Source of the DNA: Vibrio fortis
Lineage (GTDB): Bacteria; Pseudomonadota; Gammaproteobacteria; Enterobacterales; Vibrionaceae
NCBI RefSeq assembly: GCF_024347475.1
Contig: NZ_AP025488.1
Span: 558,001 to 622,000 of the forward strand
Length of the DNA stretch: 64,000 nucleotides
Direction of reading: 5' to 3'
Shown: positions 18,715-28,119 of the stretch, one piece after another
Position numbering within the stretch: the stretch's first letter is position 1
Layout: every line of letters starts with the position of its first letter
Notes under the pieces: generated by a model
The model's input: only the letters and a program-made list of their open reading frames with translations
Database searches by the model: none
What the model was told of the DNA's origin: nothing
Program-made: the position numbers and the translations under genes

Positions 18715-18734
18715 CTATAGAAAAATCCTATATC
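18715..18734. promoter_or_regulatory. CTATAG-N7-CTATATC operator in the LysR/glucosidase intergenic region
   Basis: Reverse complement reads GATATAG-GATTTTT-CTATAG, with identical arms and spacing to the malE site at 16753-16772. It lies 82-101 bp from the glucosidase start and 95-114 bp from the lysR start, a typical place for LysR autoregulation. An additional CTATAG half-site occurs at 18668-18673. Confidence 0.7.
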
Positions 18735-18828
18735 ATTAACATTTGAGGCGTGATCCAGTCTTAGGGCATTAAAACTGTTGAATTTCTAACCTCGCATTTT
18801 GTGATCCGATGCAAATTAAGAGAAGACG

Positions 18829-19746
18829 ATGAACAAACTCTACCGATATTTTTTGATGGTGGCACATACAGGCAGCATTAAAGGCGCTGCGGAAAAGCTT
18901 AATATCAGTCAACCGTCACTCACCGCTGCGATCAAGAAACTTGAGAATGATATCGGTGTGCCAATCTTTATTCGAAAGTCAAAAGGGGTCGAGCTTACCG
19001 AGTACGGGTTACTTTTCCGTGAACACGCGCAAGAGCAACAAGAGAAGCACCTTTCGTTAATGCACCGCTTTACCGATATGCAGCAGCGCCAACTCGGTAA
19101 GTTAAAGTTGGGAACAGGTGAGGCCTGGTGGGAACAGTTTGTTCGAGATGCAGTGGCAACCTACAAAGAGCAAGAGCCATCGGGTTCACTTCATCTTGAG
19201 TTCGGCAATAACCTCTCTTTGATGCATCACTTGGTGCAAGGCGATATCGATCTGTTTGTTGGACACGAAATCTATGGTTTGCATGAACGATGCAAGGTGA
19301 CCTTTTACCCGCTATTTAGAGACAAAGAAGCGATGTTTGTCAGAGCGGGTCATCCGTTGTTGGCGCGCAAGAAGTTGAACTTTGATGCTTTAGAAAAAGA
19401 GTCTGAAAACTACCCTATTTTGAGGGTAACCCCAGACCATTCAAGGCATAATTCTGTGTTAAGTGATCATATTAATTCTCAAATCATGACCAAAGAGAGC
19501 GAACATTTGGGGCGAGATATTTACGATGTGGACTCTCTATCGGCCAGTATCGATCTGTTGAAAATGACCGATGCGGTTATGCCATACAGCCACACTATGT
19601 GCCAGTGGATGGAACAGCAGGGTGTTGAAACTCTGTTGGTGAACAACGAACGTCTTGGTAATGTTGGGTTGTATGCTAAGCAGGGCGTGAAAGATAAAAA
19701 GATCGAAGCGTTTATCGAGATTCTACAGCAACACTCTTACTCATGA
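18829..19746 (+). CDS. LysR-family transcriptional regulator of the glucosidase/malE group
   Basis: A 305-residue LysR regulator: winged HTH at about 1-60 (GSIKGAAEKLNISQPSLTAAIKKLE, with FIRKSKGVELTEYG), coiled linker to about 90, then a periplasmic-binding-like effector domain. The divergent DexB-like gene and the shared dyad operators suggest that it controls the glucosidase and the malE-like gene, probably in response to a malto- or isomalto-oligosaccharide or a phosphorylated product. The ATG has AAGAGAAG just upstream. No maltose-regulon LysR of this kind is known to me in enteric bacteria. Confidence 0.88.
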   Translation: MNKLYRYFLMVAHTGSIKGAAEKLNISQPSLTAAIKKLENDIGVPIFIRKSKGVELTEYGLLFREHAQEQQEKHLSLMHRFTDMQQRQLGKLKLGTGEAWWEQFVRDAVATYKEQEPSGSLHLEFGNNLSLMHHLVQGDIDLFVGHEIYGLHERCKVTFYPLFRDKEAMFVRAGHPLLARKKLNFDALEKESENYPILRVTPDHSRHNSVLSDHINSQIMTKESEHLGRDIYDVDSLSASIDLLKMTDAVMPYSHTMCQWMEQQGVETLLVNNERLGNVGLYAKQGVKDKKIEAFIEILQQHSYS

Positions 19747-19802
19747 ATCTGAGTTTCAATGAACCTGAGCTTCGAATCCTGTTCTTAAACGAGTAGAAAA
19801 AG

Positions 19803-19830
19803 AAAACGCTGACCTAAGTCAGCGTTTTTT
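19803..19830. terminator. Bidirectional terminator between lysR and pulA
   Basis: Stem AAAACGCTGAC/GTCAGCGTTTT with a 4-nt loop and T run on plus; A run on its left serves the minus strand. Confidence 0.85.
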
Positions 19831-19849
19831 GTTGGTTCTCAGCGAGCGG

Positions 19850-22800
19850 TTATTTAGCCGCTGCGAGAGTTACCTGTTTAGAGATGATATCGAATGTCAC
19901 TGTGTAGGTACCTTCATTTGCAGGCGTAAAGGCAAGGTTGCCACCATTGTTAGTAACGGCAAGTGAACCTTCCGCAACCACGATATCGCTGTAGCCGTGT
20001 TCACACTGTCCCCAATCGCCACAAGTAAACTTGAACTGAAGCTCTTGGTTTGCAGCCAGCTCTGCAGTGGTGAAGCTCACCATTGTTGCGTCTTGCGCAT
20101 CCGTGGTCATCTTCTGTGCATCGTCGTGGCCCCAGTTACCTGATAGGGTACCTGGAATGTACCAAGTTTTTCCTTTGTAGCTTTCGGATAGCTTAGCATC
20201 AACAATCACTGGTTTTTCTACATCTGAGGCATCTAGTGAAAACTCATACATACCCATATCAGTGAAGTTTGAAGGGCAGTTTTCACCTCCACAACTAATT
20301 TGAGAGTCCCAGTCACCATGTGTGAATTTGTAACCAGTATCAGAAGCTAAACCTAACTCGATAGTGTACAAACCACTGTTGGTGTATGGCACTTCAATAG
20401 CTGCAGGATCCCAGCTTGCTTGCTCGAAGCCGCCAGCAATGTACACCTTAGTTTTACCAAACGGTGGTAAGTCTGCTTTCTTCTCTGCAACTGGAAGACC
20501 TAAGCCACGTTCAGAACCTCGTGGTTGAACGAATACCGCGGTAGACCAAGCTGGTACTGAGAACTTGCCTTCGGTGAATGATGCATTGCCAGCAATACCG
20601 TTATCTGCGTGTGCAGCACTCAGTTCAAAGCCTGACAGAACAATTGGTTTACTCTCGTGGTCAACGAAATCACCGACTGTTTGTGTCTCTGGGGTTGCAT
20701 TGATGATCACGACAATTGCATCCACTGAGCTGTCGATATCGGCGGTTTGGGTACTGCCGTTATCGATGGTCATTGCAATTACACCCGTTGTTTGGCCTTT
20801 ACCCGTATTGCGGAAGTCAACACGGTTGATGATCTCTTGCGCACTTGGCAGCGTCATTAAATCCGAAGCCGAACGAAGCGTTAACAACTCTTTGTAATTG
20901 TTGTACATGCGCTCCATATGCTGAGCTTGAGGCTGAGAGTTTACATCGGCCGTTGCGCGATCGATCTGGTCGTAGTTACCTGCGTCTTTGTCTTTTGCTG
21001 GCAGACCTTTGTTCCAGTTACTGTCAGTAAGAGTGAAGTCAACAAGGTTGTACCAATCACCGTAGTCGTACGAGTCACGCTGCATCGATTTCGAACGCAG
21101 TAGCTCGCCACCCATATGATTGAATGGCATCGCCTGACCGAGTAGTACAGTTGACATACCAATGGTCTGCATTTGAACACGTACATCTACGCTAGCATCT
21201 TCCGATACCTTGTACATGTTGATGTCCCAGAACGTTTGGTTATCGTGTTTTGATACGTAGTTCTGTACTTCCCATGGTTGCTCTGCGTAACCCGCTTCTT
21301 GACCGTTATAGTCGATTGAAGAACCCACTTGCGTGTTGCCTTCGAAGTCGACCATCTTGAAGTCTTTCAAGTTACCCGCCATGCCCAAGCGAGTCAGATC
21401 GATTTGGTGCAGTGCGCGTTCTAACTCAACATCAGAAACATTGCCTTCATCATCGGCCATCAGCTCATTTGGCAGTGTTGCCGCCCCCGTTGCGAAGCCT
21501 TGGGTTTTACGAATCGCGTCACCACCATCGAATGGACTACCACCACGTACTGCATCACGTAGTCGGTCCGAGAACGAGCCAATACCTGTGCCACCAAGGT
21601 TAGGTTGTGTCGCTTGAACAAAGCGGCGGTTGTTTTCAACTTCACCAAAGTTCCAACCTTCGCCGTAGAAGTAAACCTCAGGGTTCACCTCACGAGCGGC
21701 TGCAAGTGTCTGTTGCATTTGAGACAGTGGGTGGTGGCCCATTAAGTCCCAACGGAATGCATCAATCTTGTATGCTTCAACCCAAGTTTGAATCGAGTCA
21801 TCGATTAATTTGGCAAACATTGCATGTTCAGGTGCGGTGTTCTCACAACATGTTGATGTTTCGACTAAACCTGAATCTGGAACCAAACGCTGGTAGTAGA
21901 GTGGAACGACTTTATCGAGAACGGATTTGTCGTTCATGCCAGAAGCGTTGGTGTGGTTGTATACAACGTCCACTACGACATTCATACCCACATCTTCTTT
22001 CACAGATTTCACCATTTCACGGAACTCAAGGATACGTGTGGTGCCTTCTGCATCGGTTGCATACGAGCCTTCAGGAACTGTGTAATGGAATGGGTCGTAG
22101 CCCCAGTTGTATGAATCGACAGAACGTACATACTCGTTCAGCCCTTCAATAACTGCATTGTCTTTGGTGTCCGTCGCTTTTAGGTCTTCGAACGCTTCTG
22201 CAATTGTTCCACCACTTGTGCAGTAATCACTGTAACGTTTGTCGTTTTTGATCGATTCGTTCAATGAACACAACTTGCTAAATGGTTCGTCGATGTTGGC
22301 GACTTGGTCTGGATCTTCGTTGATGGTTGCGATGTCAAACACAGGCATTAAGTGTAGGTGAGTCATGCCCGCATCACTAAGCTCTTTGAGGTGATTCACT
22401 GGCGCTGAGTTTTGCTCAGTGAAGGCTAAGTATTTGCCTTTGTTGTCAGTGCTTTTATCGCGAGCTGAGAAGTCACGAACGTGTGATTCGTAGATCACCA
22501 TATTCGCCAGATCACCGTTATCAGGATCTTGTGAGTGAGGGGTTTCTAAACCATCCCAACCTGCTGGTTTCAGTTCATCGGAATCAAGATCGACGGCTTG
22601 GCTGTAGAAAGAGTTCATCGACAAGCTAACAGAGTAAGGGTCTGTTACTTCATAGCTGTAACCTTTCTGCTCTCTTGGTTGGAACACCTTCATCGCGTAG
22701 CGGTAGAATTTGTTATCAACCGTGTCTGTTTCGACTTCAACACTCCAACTACCTGACGCTGCGTCTTCTGTCATAGTGTGGCGCGCTGCCTCAGATTTAT

Positions 22801-24268
22801 CGCTGTTGTAAACAACAAGCTCAACTTCAGATGCCGTTGGTGCCCATAAGCGGAATGTTACACCATCATCACCATAGATTGGGCCATAGTCGAGTTCAGT
22901 AGCGGATTCAGCAAAAATAGCATCAAGAGCACCTGCATACTGCACGGCGGTAGACGAACGAAGTGCTGCGGCTTCTCCCTCTGCACCATCAGATGATGCG
23001 AGTGCGATTAAACTGCCTTTCATAAGAGAGGCTAATGATAGGTCTGTAGGCAGTTGTGGCAGTTCAAATGCTGGGTAGTCAGCTAAGTGAGGGAACTTGG
23101 TTTTTTGCTCGTCAGTGAGTGTAGTTGTAGTCAGTTTGATTGATGCACCGCTAACAACACCCTCTTCAGATACTTGATATTCGCCGTTTGAGCTGAACAT
23201 GATCTGAACTTGGTCAGCGCCTTTACCAGCACTCCACACCAGCGTCTTATCGTCAATTAGAATTGCACCGACACTATCGATAGTGAATTCTGAAGATGGG
23301 CCTGCAACCTCAAAGGCTTCGCCTCGTGTCGCGTACGCTTTCGCACTACCCGGCATGTAAGTCACTGCTGGGTTATTTGCTTGGCCAGAAATGTCGATAA
23401 CTAGGTCAGCACCAATCAATTTATCTTTGTTGGCGTTACGGAAAATGAGATTGAAACATTGGCTAGCGTCATCGGTAACTGGAACGTACCAAACTGGGCC
23501 AAATTCATCGGAGTCATCCGGCGTTACGCTAGTGTCTTCCCAATCTTCGTTGAAGTAATCTGGATTACCCGCTGCACATTTTGAATCATTCCAAATGTGT
23601 AGGTTTAGGTTACCGTAGCCATTCTTATCTGCACCTTCTTCTTTTTTATCGCCTAGAGGATCATAAAGATGAACAGCGAAATGGTCAGCTGGTGGTGTAG
23701 GCAGTTCACCTGGCGGCTTAGCTTCCGGGAGTTTTACGTCGGTGCCTGTTTGGTCAAGCCCGTGGCCTTTAAGCATAGTATCTTGACGTGACCCAGACAC
23801 TTTGTCGCCTTCGTGGGTGACACCGACAGACTTACCTGCGTCTGCAGCATCTAAGCTGATGCTGGCTTGCTCTGATGTGCCATCCGTGATTTTGCAACTT
23901 CCTGTTGCTTCACTTGCAGCAACAAGCCACATAGGACCAAATTTGTCAGACGAGGTTGCGGTGAAAGATTTGTCACCACAAACAAGAGTCCATTGGCTAA
24001 AGTCTGCCGTGTTATTGGACATTCTCGCAATGTTCGATGTGGTATCGGCAATATAGCTTAAGGAGATCTGGTCTGCACTTGGAGTCGGTGCTGCGCTTGG
24101 TAGGTCGACACTCGGTGCAAGCTCGACTTCACCCGGTACTGACGTTCCCGGTGTTGGTGCAGTGTAGTTACTTTCGTCGTCATCTCCACAAGCACTTAAA
24201 GCACCAGCAGCCAGGATTGGCAACATAGCTTTTGCAAGGGTAGAGAGTTTAAAGTTTTTTGTATTCAC
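19850..24268 (-). CDS. pulA: Pullulanase-type alpha-1,6-glucosidase, surface lipoprotein
   Basis: A 1472-residue multidomain debranching enzyme. The signal peptide ends LSAC (Cys27), so it is a lipoprotein, probably exposed outside. Order: low-complexity linker, starch-binding CBM41/PUD-like domains (about 185-300, VHLYDPLGDKKEEGADKNGYGNLNLHIW type), CBM48 region (about 455-560), GH13 barrel with DVVYNHTNASG, nucleophile in AFRWDLMGHH, acid/base in YGEGWNFGEV and stabiliser in SKHDNQTF, then two C-terminal starch-binding-like repeats (about 1255-1472; GYKFTHGDWDSQ and LQFKFTCGDWGQC). It hydrolyses alpha-1,6 bonds of pullulan, amylopectin and glycogen. Translation starts at GTG 24268. MalT-box-like sequences lie 204 bp upstream. 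Confidence 0.93.
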   Translation of the reverse strand: MNTKNFKLSTLAKAMLPILAAGALSACGDDDESNYTAPTPGTSVPGEVELAPSVDLPSAAPTPSADQISLSYIADTTSNIARMSNNTADFSQWTLVCGDKSFTATSSDKFGPMWLVAASEATGSCKITDGTSEQASISLDAADAGKSVGVTHEGDKVSGSRQDTMLKGHGLDQTGTDVKLPEAKPPGELPTPPADHFAVHLYDPLGDKKEEGADKNGYGNLNLHIWNDSKCAAGNPDYFNEDWEDTSVTPDDSDEFGPVWYVPVTDDASQCFNLIFRNANKDKLIGADLVIDISGQANNPAVTYMPGSAKAYATRGEAFEVAGPSSEFTIDSVGAILIDDKTLVWSAGKGADQVQIMFSSNGEYQVSEEGVVSGASIKLTTTTLTDEQKTKFPHLADYPAFELPQLPTDLSLASLMKGSLIALASSDGAEGEAAALRSSTAVQYAGALDAIFAESATELDYGPIYGDDGVTFRLWAPTASEVELVVYNSDKSEAARHTMTEDAASGSWSVEVETDTVDNKFYRYAMKVFQPREQKGYSYEVTDPYSVSLSMNSFYSQAVDLDSDELKPAGWDGLETPHSQDPDNGDLANMVIYESHVRDFSARDKSTDNKGKYLAFTEQNSAPVNHLKELSDAGMTHLHLMPVFDIATINEDPDQVANIDEPFSKLCSLNESIKNDKRYSDYCTSGGTIAEAFEDLKATDTKDNAVIEGLNEYVRSVDSYNWGYDPFHYTVPEGSYATDAEGTTRILEFREMVKSVKEDVGMNVVVDVVYNHTNASGMNDKSVLDKVVPLYYQRLVPDSGLVETSTCCENTAPEHAMFAKLIDDSIQTWVEAYKIDAFRWDLMGHHPLSQMQQTLAAAREVNPEVYFYGEGWNFGEVENNRRFVQATQPNLGGTGIGSFSDRLRDAVRGGSPFDGGDAIRKTQGFATGAATLPNELMADDEGNVSDVELERALHQIDLTRLGMAGNLKDFKMVDFEGNTQVGSSIDYNGQEAGYAEQPWEVQNYVSKHDNQTFWDINMYKVSEDASVDVRVQMQTIGMSTVLLGQAMPFNHMGGELLRSKSMQRDSYDYGDWYNLVDFTLTDSNWNKGLPAKDKDAGNYDQIDRATADVNSQPQAQHMERMYNNYKELLTLRSASDLMTLPSAQEIINRVDFRNTGKGQTTGVIAMTIDNGSTQTADIDSSVDAIVVIINATPETQTVGDFVDHESKPIVLSGFELSAAHADNGIAGNASFTEGKFSVPAWSTAVFVQPRGSERGLGLPVAEKKADLPPFGKTKVYIAGGFEQASWDPAAIEVPYTNSGLYTIELGLASDTGYKFTHGDWDSQISCGGENCPSNFTDMGMYEFSLDASDVEKPVIVDAKLSESYKGKTWYIPGTLSGNWGHDDAQKMTTDAQDATMVSFTTAELAANQELQFKFTCGDWGQCEHGYSDIVVAEGSLAVTNNGGNLAFTPANEGTYTVTFDIISKQVTLAAAK

Positions 24269-24460
24269 GTGTGATATCCATATTAGTTTTATTCTCGATG
24301 AATATCCTAATGTTGAATATGGTGATCTATTTGTGAGCCTTATAAATAAAGTTATTTAAAATGCGGAAATTAAAAATAATTAGTGTAAGAATCACATTTT
24401 GTATTAGGTCAAACGATAATTAATTGGATCGACAACACATAAAACTAGTGATTATTTAAA

Positions 24461-24484
24461 AAGGGCGTAGAGGGGAGGATGAGT
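24461..24484 (+). promoter_or_regulatory. MalT-box-like cluster upstream of pulA
   Basis: Plus strand reads AAGGGCGTAG then overlapping GGGGAGGATG (24472-24481) and GAGGATGAGT (24475-24484), each 8/10 against GGGGA(T/G)GAGG. The decamer AAGGGCGTAG recurs (minus strand) in front of malP at 44569-44560. The remaining pulA upstream region (24269-24460) is AT-rich with nothing else recognised. Confidence 0.5.
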
Positions 24485-24553
24485 AAATAGGATGAGAACT
24501 CAGCCTAATTATTGTGAGATTACCAGCGCTTTATTTGTTACTTAATAATCATT

Positions 24554-24581
24554 AAAAAAAAAGAGCCGTTTGGCTCTTTTA
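24554..24581 (-). terminator. Terminator of the alpha-amylase gene
   Basis: Stem AAAGAGCC/GGCTCTTT with a 4-nt loop and a nine-base A/T run serving the minus strand. Confidence 0.85.
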
Positions 24582-24602
24582 TAATGGGTCATAAATATAA
24601 AG

Positions 24603-26372
24603 TTATTTGAGCTTCAAGACCCAAGCTAATGCGTCCAGTGGCTGCAACTCACAACTGAAATAGCCAATACCATTATCGACGGTGAGAGATTGTGTTTTTA
24701 AACCTTCAATTTTCTCTTCCAAAGAGTAAGTCCCATCGGCTAAATTCATCGCTGAGATATGCTCTGCAGGAATGGTCACTTTAATCGACTCACCGCCTTG
24801 TGCTGCAAAACGACTGGTCGCGATAATTAGCTCACTCGCGTCATATCTTAAAAAGGCGTGGCTAGCGTCAGAGAGCTCACCGTTGGCAAACAGATCGACG
24901 TACTCGCCGGTTAGTGAAGAATGCTCTAATGTGAAGTTCATGACGCGCTTATAGAAATGACGTAATGCGGTTTCGTTCTCATTCAAGAGCCCGCCATCAA
25001 ATTTGCCGCTGTTCATCCATTTCTGGTGTTGCGGAACGCCGATGTAATCGAAGATCGAAGTGCGTGATGGTTGTCCAAACCCTGCGTTCTCTGCTCCAGC
25101 TTCACCGACTTCTTGACCGAAATAAAGCATAGTAGGAGAGCTACTGATTAGAGCACTCACTAACATTGCTGGCCTTGCTTTGTCTGGATTGCCAGCAAAC
25201 TCGGGAGAGGCGATTCGCTGCTCATCATGGTTGTCCAAGAAGTGCAGCATATGATGCTCAATATCCTGCATCTTGCTTTGGATATCATGGATGATCGTAG
25301 TTGAGGCTTTGCCCTGCATGATCGCTTTTAGGCCGTCATAGAGGTCGACTTTGTCGTAGAGATAATCCATTTTTCCGAGGCGAATGTAATCACGATATAG
25401 ATCCGGTTGGTAGACTTCTGCCATCAGGAATGCATCGGATTTACGCATTTTAATTGACGAGTTCAGGTAGCTCCAAAACTCGACAGGTACCATCTCCGCC
25501 ATATCGTAGCGAAAGCCGTCAACCCCTTTTGCAATCCAATAAAGTGCGATATCACGGAACTTAACCCAAGAGCTAGGTACATCAAATTGCTGCCAGTAAT
25601 GATAGTGTTCGATGTAGTCTTTATCTTCGTAGCCTTGCGGAAGTTCAGGGAAGTCTTTGCTACCGTCTGGCTTAATGCCGTAGTTAATTTTTACTGTTTC
25701 ATACCAGTCGTCGAAGTTCGGTTTAGCCAAGCGCGAACCATTTCCCGTCCATTTAGCAGGCTTTTCTATGAATGGTGTCTCTAGGCTAGGGTGCGCTTCT
25801 CCACCGAGTGGCGTGAAGGCTGGGTCGATGTCTGGGAGCTCAAATTGTGAGTCAGGGATATAGTAGAAGTTATTCTCTCGGTGGTATTCAACACTGGTGT
25901 CGTCATTGGCACCGAAGTCTTCCACACCTACTGGATTATGACTACCGCGATATTGGCGTGCGACGTGGTTTGGTACGATATCAATGATAACTTGCAACCC
26001 ATTGTCGTGGCTGCGTTTAATAAGAGCTTCAAACTCTTCGACACGTTTCTCTGGGTCATCAGCCAAGTCTGGGTTGACGGAGTAGTAGTCCTTTACTGCA
26101 TAAGGAGAGCCCGCTCGACCTTTTACTACGCTTGGGTGATCTGGGGTAATTCCCGCTTCTTGGTAGTCGTTGATCACCGCATGATGCGGAACGCCGGTAT
26201 ACCAAATGTGGGTAATGCCAAGGTCTTTAATTTCAGAGAGTGCTTTATCGGTGAAATCACTGAATTTGCCGACACCGTTCTCTTCGATCGTGCCCCAAGG
26301 TTTATTATTGGTGTTTTGGTTGCCAAACAGACGTGTAAAGACTTGATAGATGGTATGTTTTTTATTGTACAT
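24603..26372 (-). CDS. Cytoplasmic alpha-amylase family protein (GH13)
   Basis: A 589-residue GH13 enzyme with no signal peptide. It starts with NKKHTIYQVFTRLFGNQN. Conserved regions: DIVPNHVARQ (131-140), nucleophile in GFRYDMAEMV (Asp280), acid/base in LMAEVYQP (Glu309) and stabiliser in FLDNHDEQR (Asp383). It would cut alpha-1,4 bonds of imported maltodextrins or glycogen inside the cell. It runs in the same direction as pulA but has its own terminator. Divergent from the DUF1294 gene; MalT-box-like sequences lie in the shared upstream region. Exact product (maltose, maltotriose or transfer products) cannot be told. Confidence 0.9.
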   Translation of the reverse strand: MYNKKHTIYQVFTRLFGNQNTNNKPWGTIEENGVGKFSDFTDKALSEIKDLGITHIWYTGVPHHAVINDYQEAGITPDHPSVVKGRAGSPYAVKDYYSVNPDLADDPEKRVEEFEALIKRSHDNGLQVIIDIVPNHVARQYRGSHNPVGVEDFGANDDTSVEYHRENNFYYIPDSQFELPDIDPAFTPLGGEAHPSLETPFIEKPAKWTGNGSRLAKPNFDDWYETVKINYGIKPDGSKDFPELPQGYEDKDYIEHYHYWQQFDVPSSWVKFRDIALYWIAKGVDGFRYDMAEMVPVEFWSYLNSSIKMRKSDAFLMAEVYQPDLYRDYIRLGKMDYLYDKVDLYDGLKAIMQGKASTTIIHDIQSKMQDIEHHMLHFLDNHDEQRIASPEFAGNPDKARPAMLVSALISSSPTMLYFGQEVGEAGAENAGFGQPSRTSIFDYIGVPQHQKWMNSGKFDGGLLNENETALRHFYKRVMNFTLEHSSLTGEYVDLFANGELSDASHAFLRYDASELIIATSRFAAQGGESIKVTIPAEHISAMNLADGTYSLEEKIEGLKTQSLTVDNGIGYFSCELQPLDALAWVLKLK

Positions 26373-26405
26373 GGTTATAATTCCTTAACTTCCATCATGT
26401 TATGT

Positions 26406-26456
26406 AGGGATGAGGCAAGTAGGCTAGCGCAAATAACTGCCCAATTACTCATCCTT
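26406..26456. promoter_or_regulatory. MalT-box-like pair upstream of the alpha-amylase
   Basis: AGGGATGAGG on plus at 26406-26415 (9/10 against the consensus) and AAGGATGAGT on minus at 26456-26447 (7/10). The first is only 34 bp from the amylase start, so the order of promoter and operator is uncertain. Confidence 0.45.
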
Positions 26457-26518
26457 TTAATAAGAATTCAGGGCGTAGTTATTAAGCTTCGTGAGCTGCT
26501 GCGCAAAAGGGGATAACC

Positions 26519-26905
26519 TTGTCATCATCATTGAAAATCGTCTTTACTTATCTCTTTGTTGTAAGCCTATCGAGCGCATTTTATTCAAGCTCAAAGCTGA
26601 TGCTTCTAAGTTATATATTGATGAGCATTATTACTTATTTAACTTACGCAAAAGATAAGCGTGCGGCAATAAAAGGGGAGTGGCGCGTACCGGAAAATAC
26701 ACTACATTTTCTGGAATTATGTGGTGGTTGGTTAGGTGCGTTGATAGCCCAACAGCAGTTTCGACATAAGACTCAAAAACAGCCTTTTAAAACGGTGTTT
26801 ATCATCTGCAGTGGCCTTAATGTTTTGGGGTTTGTGTGGACATTAACGCCTCACGGACAGTCTATTCTGGGACCGCTTCAAGAGGCGCTATCGAGGTTGT
26901 TTTAG
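26519..26905 (+). CDS. DUF1294 small membrane protein
   Basis: A 128-residue inner-membrane protein of the DUF1294 family. Hydrophobic helices at about 6-22 and 27-42 are followed by the family signature YAKDKRAAIKGEWRVPE, then LHFLELCGGWLGALIAQQQFRHKTQKQPF and a final helix (about 92-108). No function is known to me. Translation starts at TTG 26519, chosen because AAGGGG lies seven bases upstream and no ATG is suitable. It is divergent from the alpha-amylase, with no obvious functional link. Confidence 0.8.
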   Translation: MSSSLKIVFTYLFVVSLSSAFYSSSKLMLLSYILMSIITYLTYAKDKRAAIKGEWRVPENTLHFLELCGGWLGALIAQQQFRHKTQKQPFKTVFIICSGLNVLGFVWTLTPHGQSILGPLQEALSRLF

Positions 26906-26938
26906 GTTAGGTTTGGAATAATTTAGAGAAATCTGCGC

Positions 26939-27523
26939 TTAGATCATTGGTACGGTCGAAACCAACAGCAACAGAGCCATCGCGTAATTGAAGCCTTTAA
27001 TGCGCAAAGGGGTCGTTAACCAATGCTGTAGCTGTTTCCCTGCTGCGGTCCAAAATGTCACCGATGGCAGGTTCGCAAGTGTAAAGATGGCAGCGATGAT
27101 CGCGAGCTCAACCCAAGAGCTTCCAGTGCTATAAACGGAAATCGCCGTTAATGCCATCGACCAACCTTTCGGATTAACCCACTGAAAGCTTGCCGCCGCT
27201 AAAAAGGACATCGGTTTGTAGCTCTCTTTCTCTTCTGCTTTGCCGCTGTTTGCAATCTTAATCGCCAAATAAACAAGATAAGCCAAGCTTAGGTATTTCA
27301 ATACTTGATGAATAACAGGGAAGCTGTGGAACAAACCCATTAAACCAAAGCCGACCAACAATAGCATAATGGCAAAGCCGAGGGCGATACCGAGCATATG
27401 GGGAATGGTTTTGGTGAATCCCACGTTTGCCCCCGAAGTCATCAACATGATGTTGTTTGGTCCAGGTGTGAAGGTCGAGACAAACGCAAATAACGCGAGT
27501 GCGGTAAGTTGTTCAAAAGGCAT
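26939..27523 (-). CDS. LysE/RhtB-family amino-acid exporter
   Basis: Inner-membrane exporter of 194 residues with about five to six helices. The family motif STFTPGPNNIMLMTSGANVG (about 16-35) and WVNPKGWSMAL (about 114-124) are clear. It would export an amino acid or analogue. Divergence from an AsnC/Lrp-type regulator 128 bp away fits the common exporter-sensor arrangement. The start has GGAAC at good spacing. Confidence 0.88.
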   Translation of the reverse strand: MPFEQLTALALFAFVSTFTPGPNNIMLMTSGANVGFTKTIPHMLGIALGFAIMLLLVGFGLMGLFHSFPVIHQVLKYLSLAYLVYLAIKIANSGKAEEKESYKPMSFLAAASFQWVNPKGWSMALTAISVYSTGSSWVELAIIAAIFTLANLPSVTFWTAAGKQLQHWLTTPLRIKGFNYAMALLLLVSTVPMI

Positions 27524-27651
27524 GGCGTTGTTCCTAAATAGTGAAAATTACAGTTGTGTCTGACCGGTCACGATTCATACTAAGTGGAAAGTCGGGCAAT
27601 TATGTGCTTTTATTCGAGTTAAATTCATTAAATGCACAATTAAATTCAGCT

Positions 27652-28092
27652 ATGGATAGATTTGACGAAAGGATATTGCTTGAGCTTAAAGCGGACGGCA
27701 GAGTCTCCAATATTGAGCTTTCTGAACGCATCGGTTTGTCTCCGTCTGCGACTCTGCGTCGCGTTCAGGAATTAGAGAAACAAGGTGTCATTCAGGGCTA
27801 TCGTGCAGTGCTTGATAACACTTTGATGGGCGTTGGCTTTATCGCGTATGTGTCGATTGGATTATCAAGCCACAGTAAAGCAGCGCAGCAAGAGTTTGAA
27901 GATCACGTCAGCTTAGAAAAAGAGGTAGTCGAATGCCACAACATTACTGGTGCGAACGAGTACCTTTTGCGGGTGGAAACTCAAGATCTGCCAAGTTATA
28001 AGAAGTTTCACGCTGACGTGCTAGGTGAGTGCCCTCAAGTACAGTCCATTACAACCATGGTGGTGATGGATACGCCGAAAGATGAACGATAA
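27652..28092 (+). CDS. Lrp/AsnC-family regulator
   Basis: A 146-residue regulator with an N-terminal HTH (DERILLELKADGRVSNIELSERIGLSPSATLRRVQELE) and a C-terminal RAM/AsnC effector domain (GANEYLLRVETQDLPSYKKF). I start it at ATG 27652, giving the canonical family length; the longer frame from 27541 adds 37 residues unlike the family. It probably senses an amino acid and controls the divergent LysE-type exporter. Confidence 0.88.
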   Translation: MDRFDERILLELKADGRVSNIELSERIGLSPSATLRRVQELEKQGVIQGYRAVLDNTLMGVGFIAYVSIGLSSHSKAAQQEFEDHVSLEKEVVECHNITGANEYLLRVETQDLPSYKKFHADVLGECPQVQSITTMVVMDTPKDER

Positions 28093-28119
28093 CCGAATCT
28101 ATTTTCTAGAGAGAGCCAT

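Noticed and set aside
21607..22152. 181-codon plus-strand ORF
   Set aside because: Shadow of the pullulanase coding frame, which has all catalytic motifs.
24385..24400. CRP site in the pulA upstream region (TGTAAGAATCACA)
   Set aside because: The half-sites have the wrong spacing for CRP.
25881..26516. 211-codon plus-strand ORF
   Set aside because: Antisense shadow of the amylase gene; includes its promoter region and lacks any family motif.
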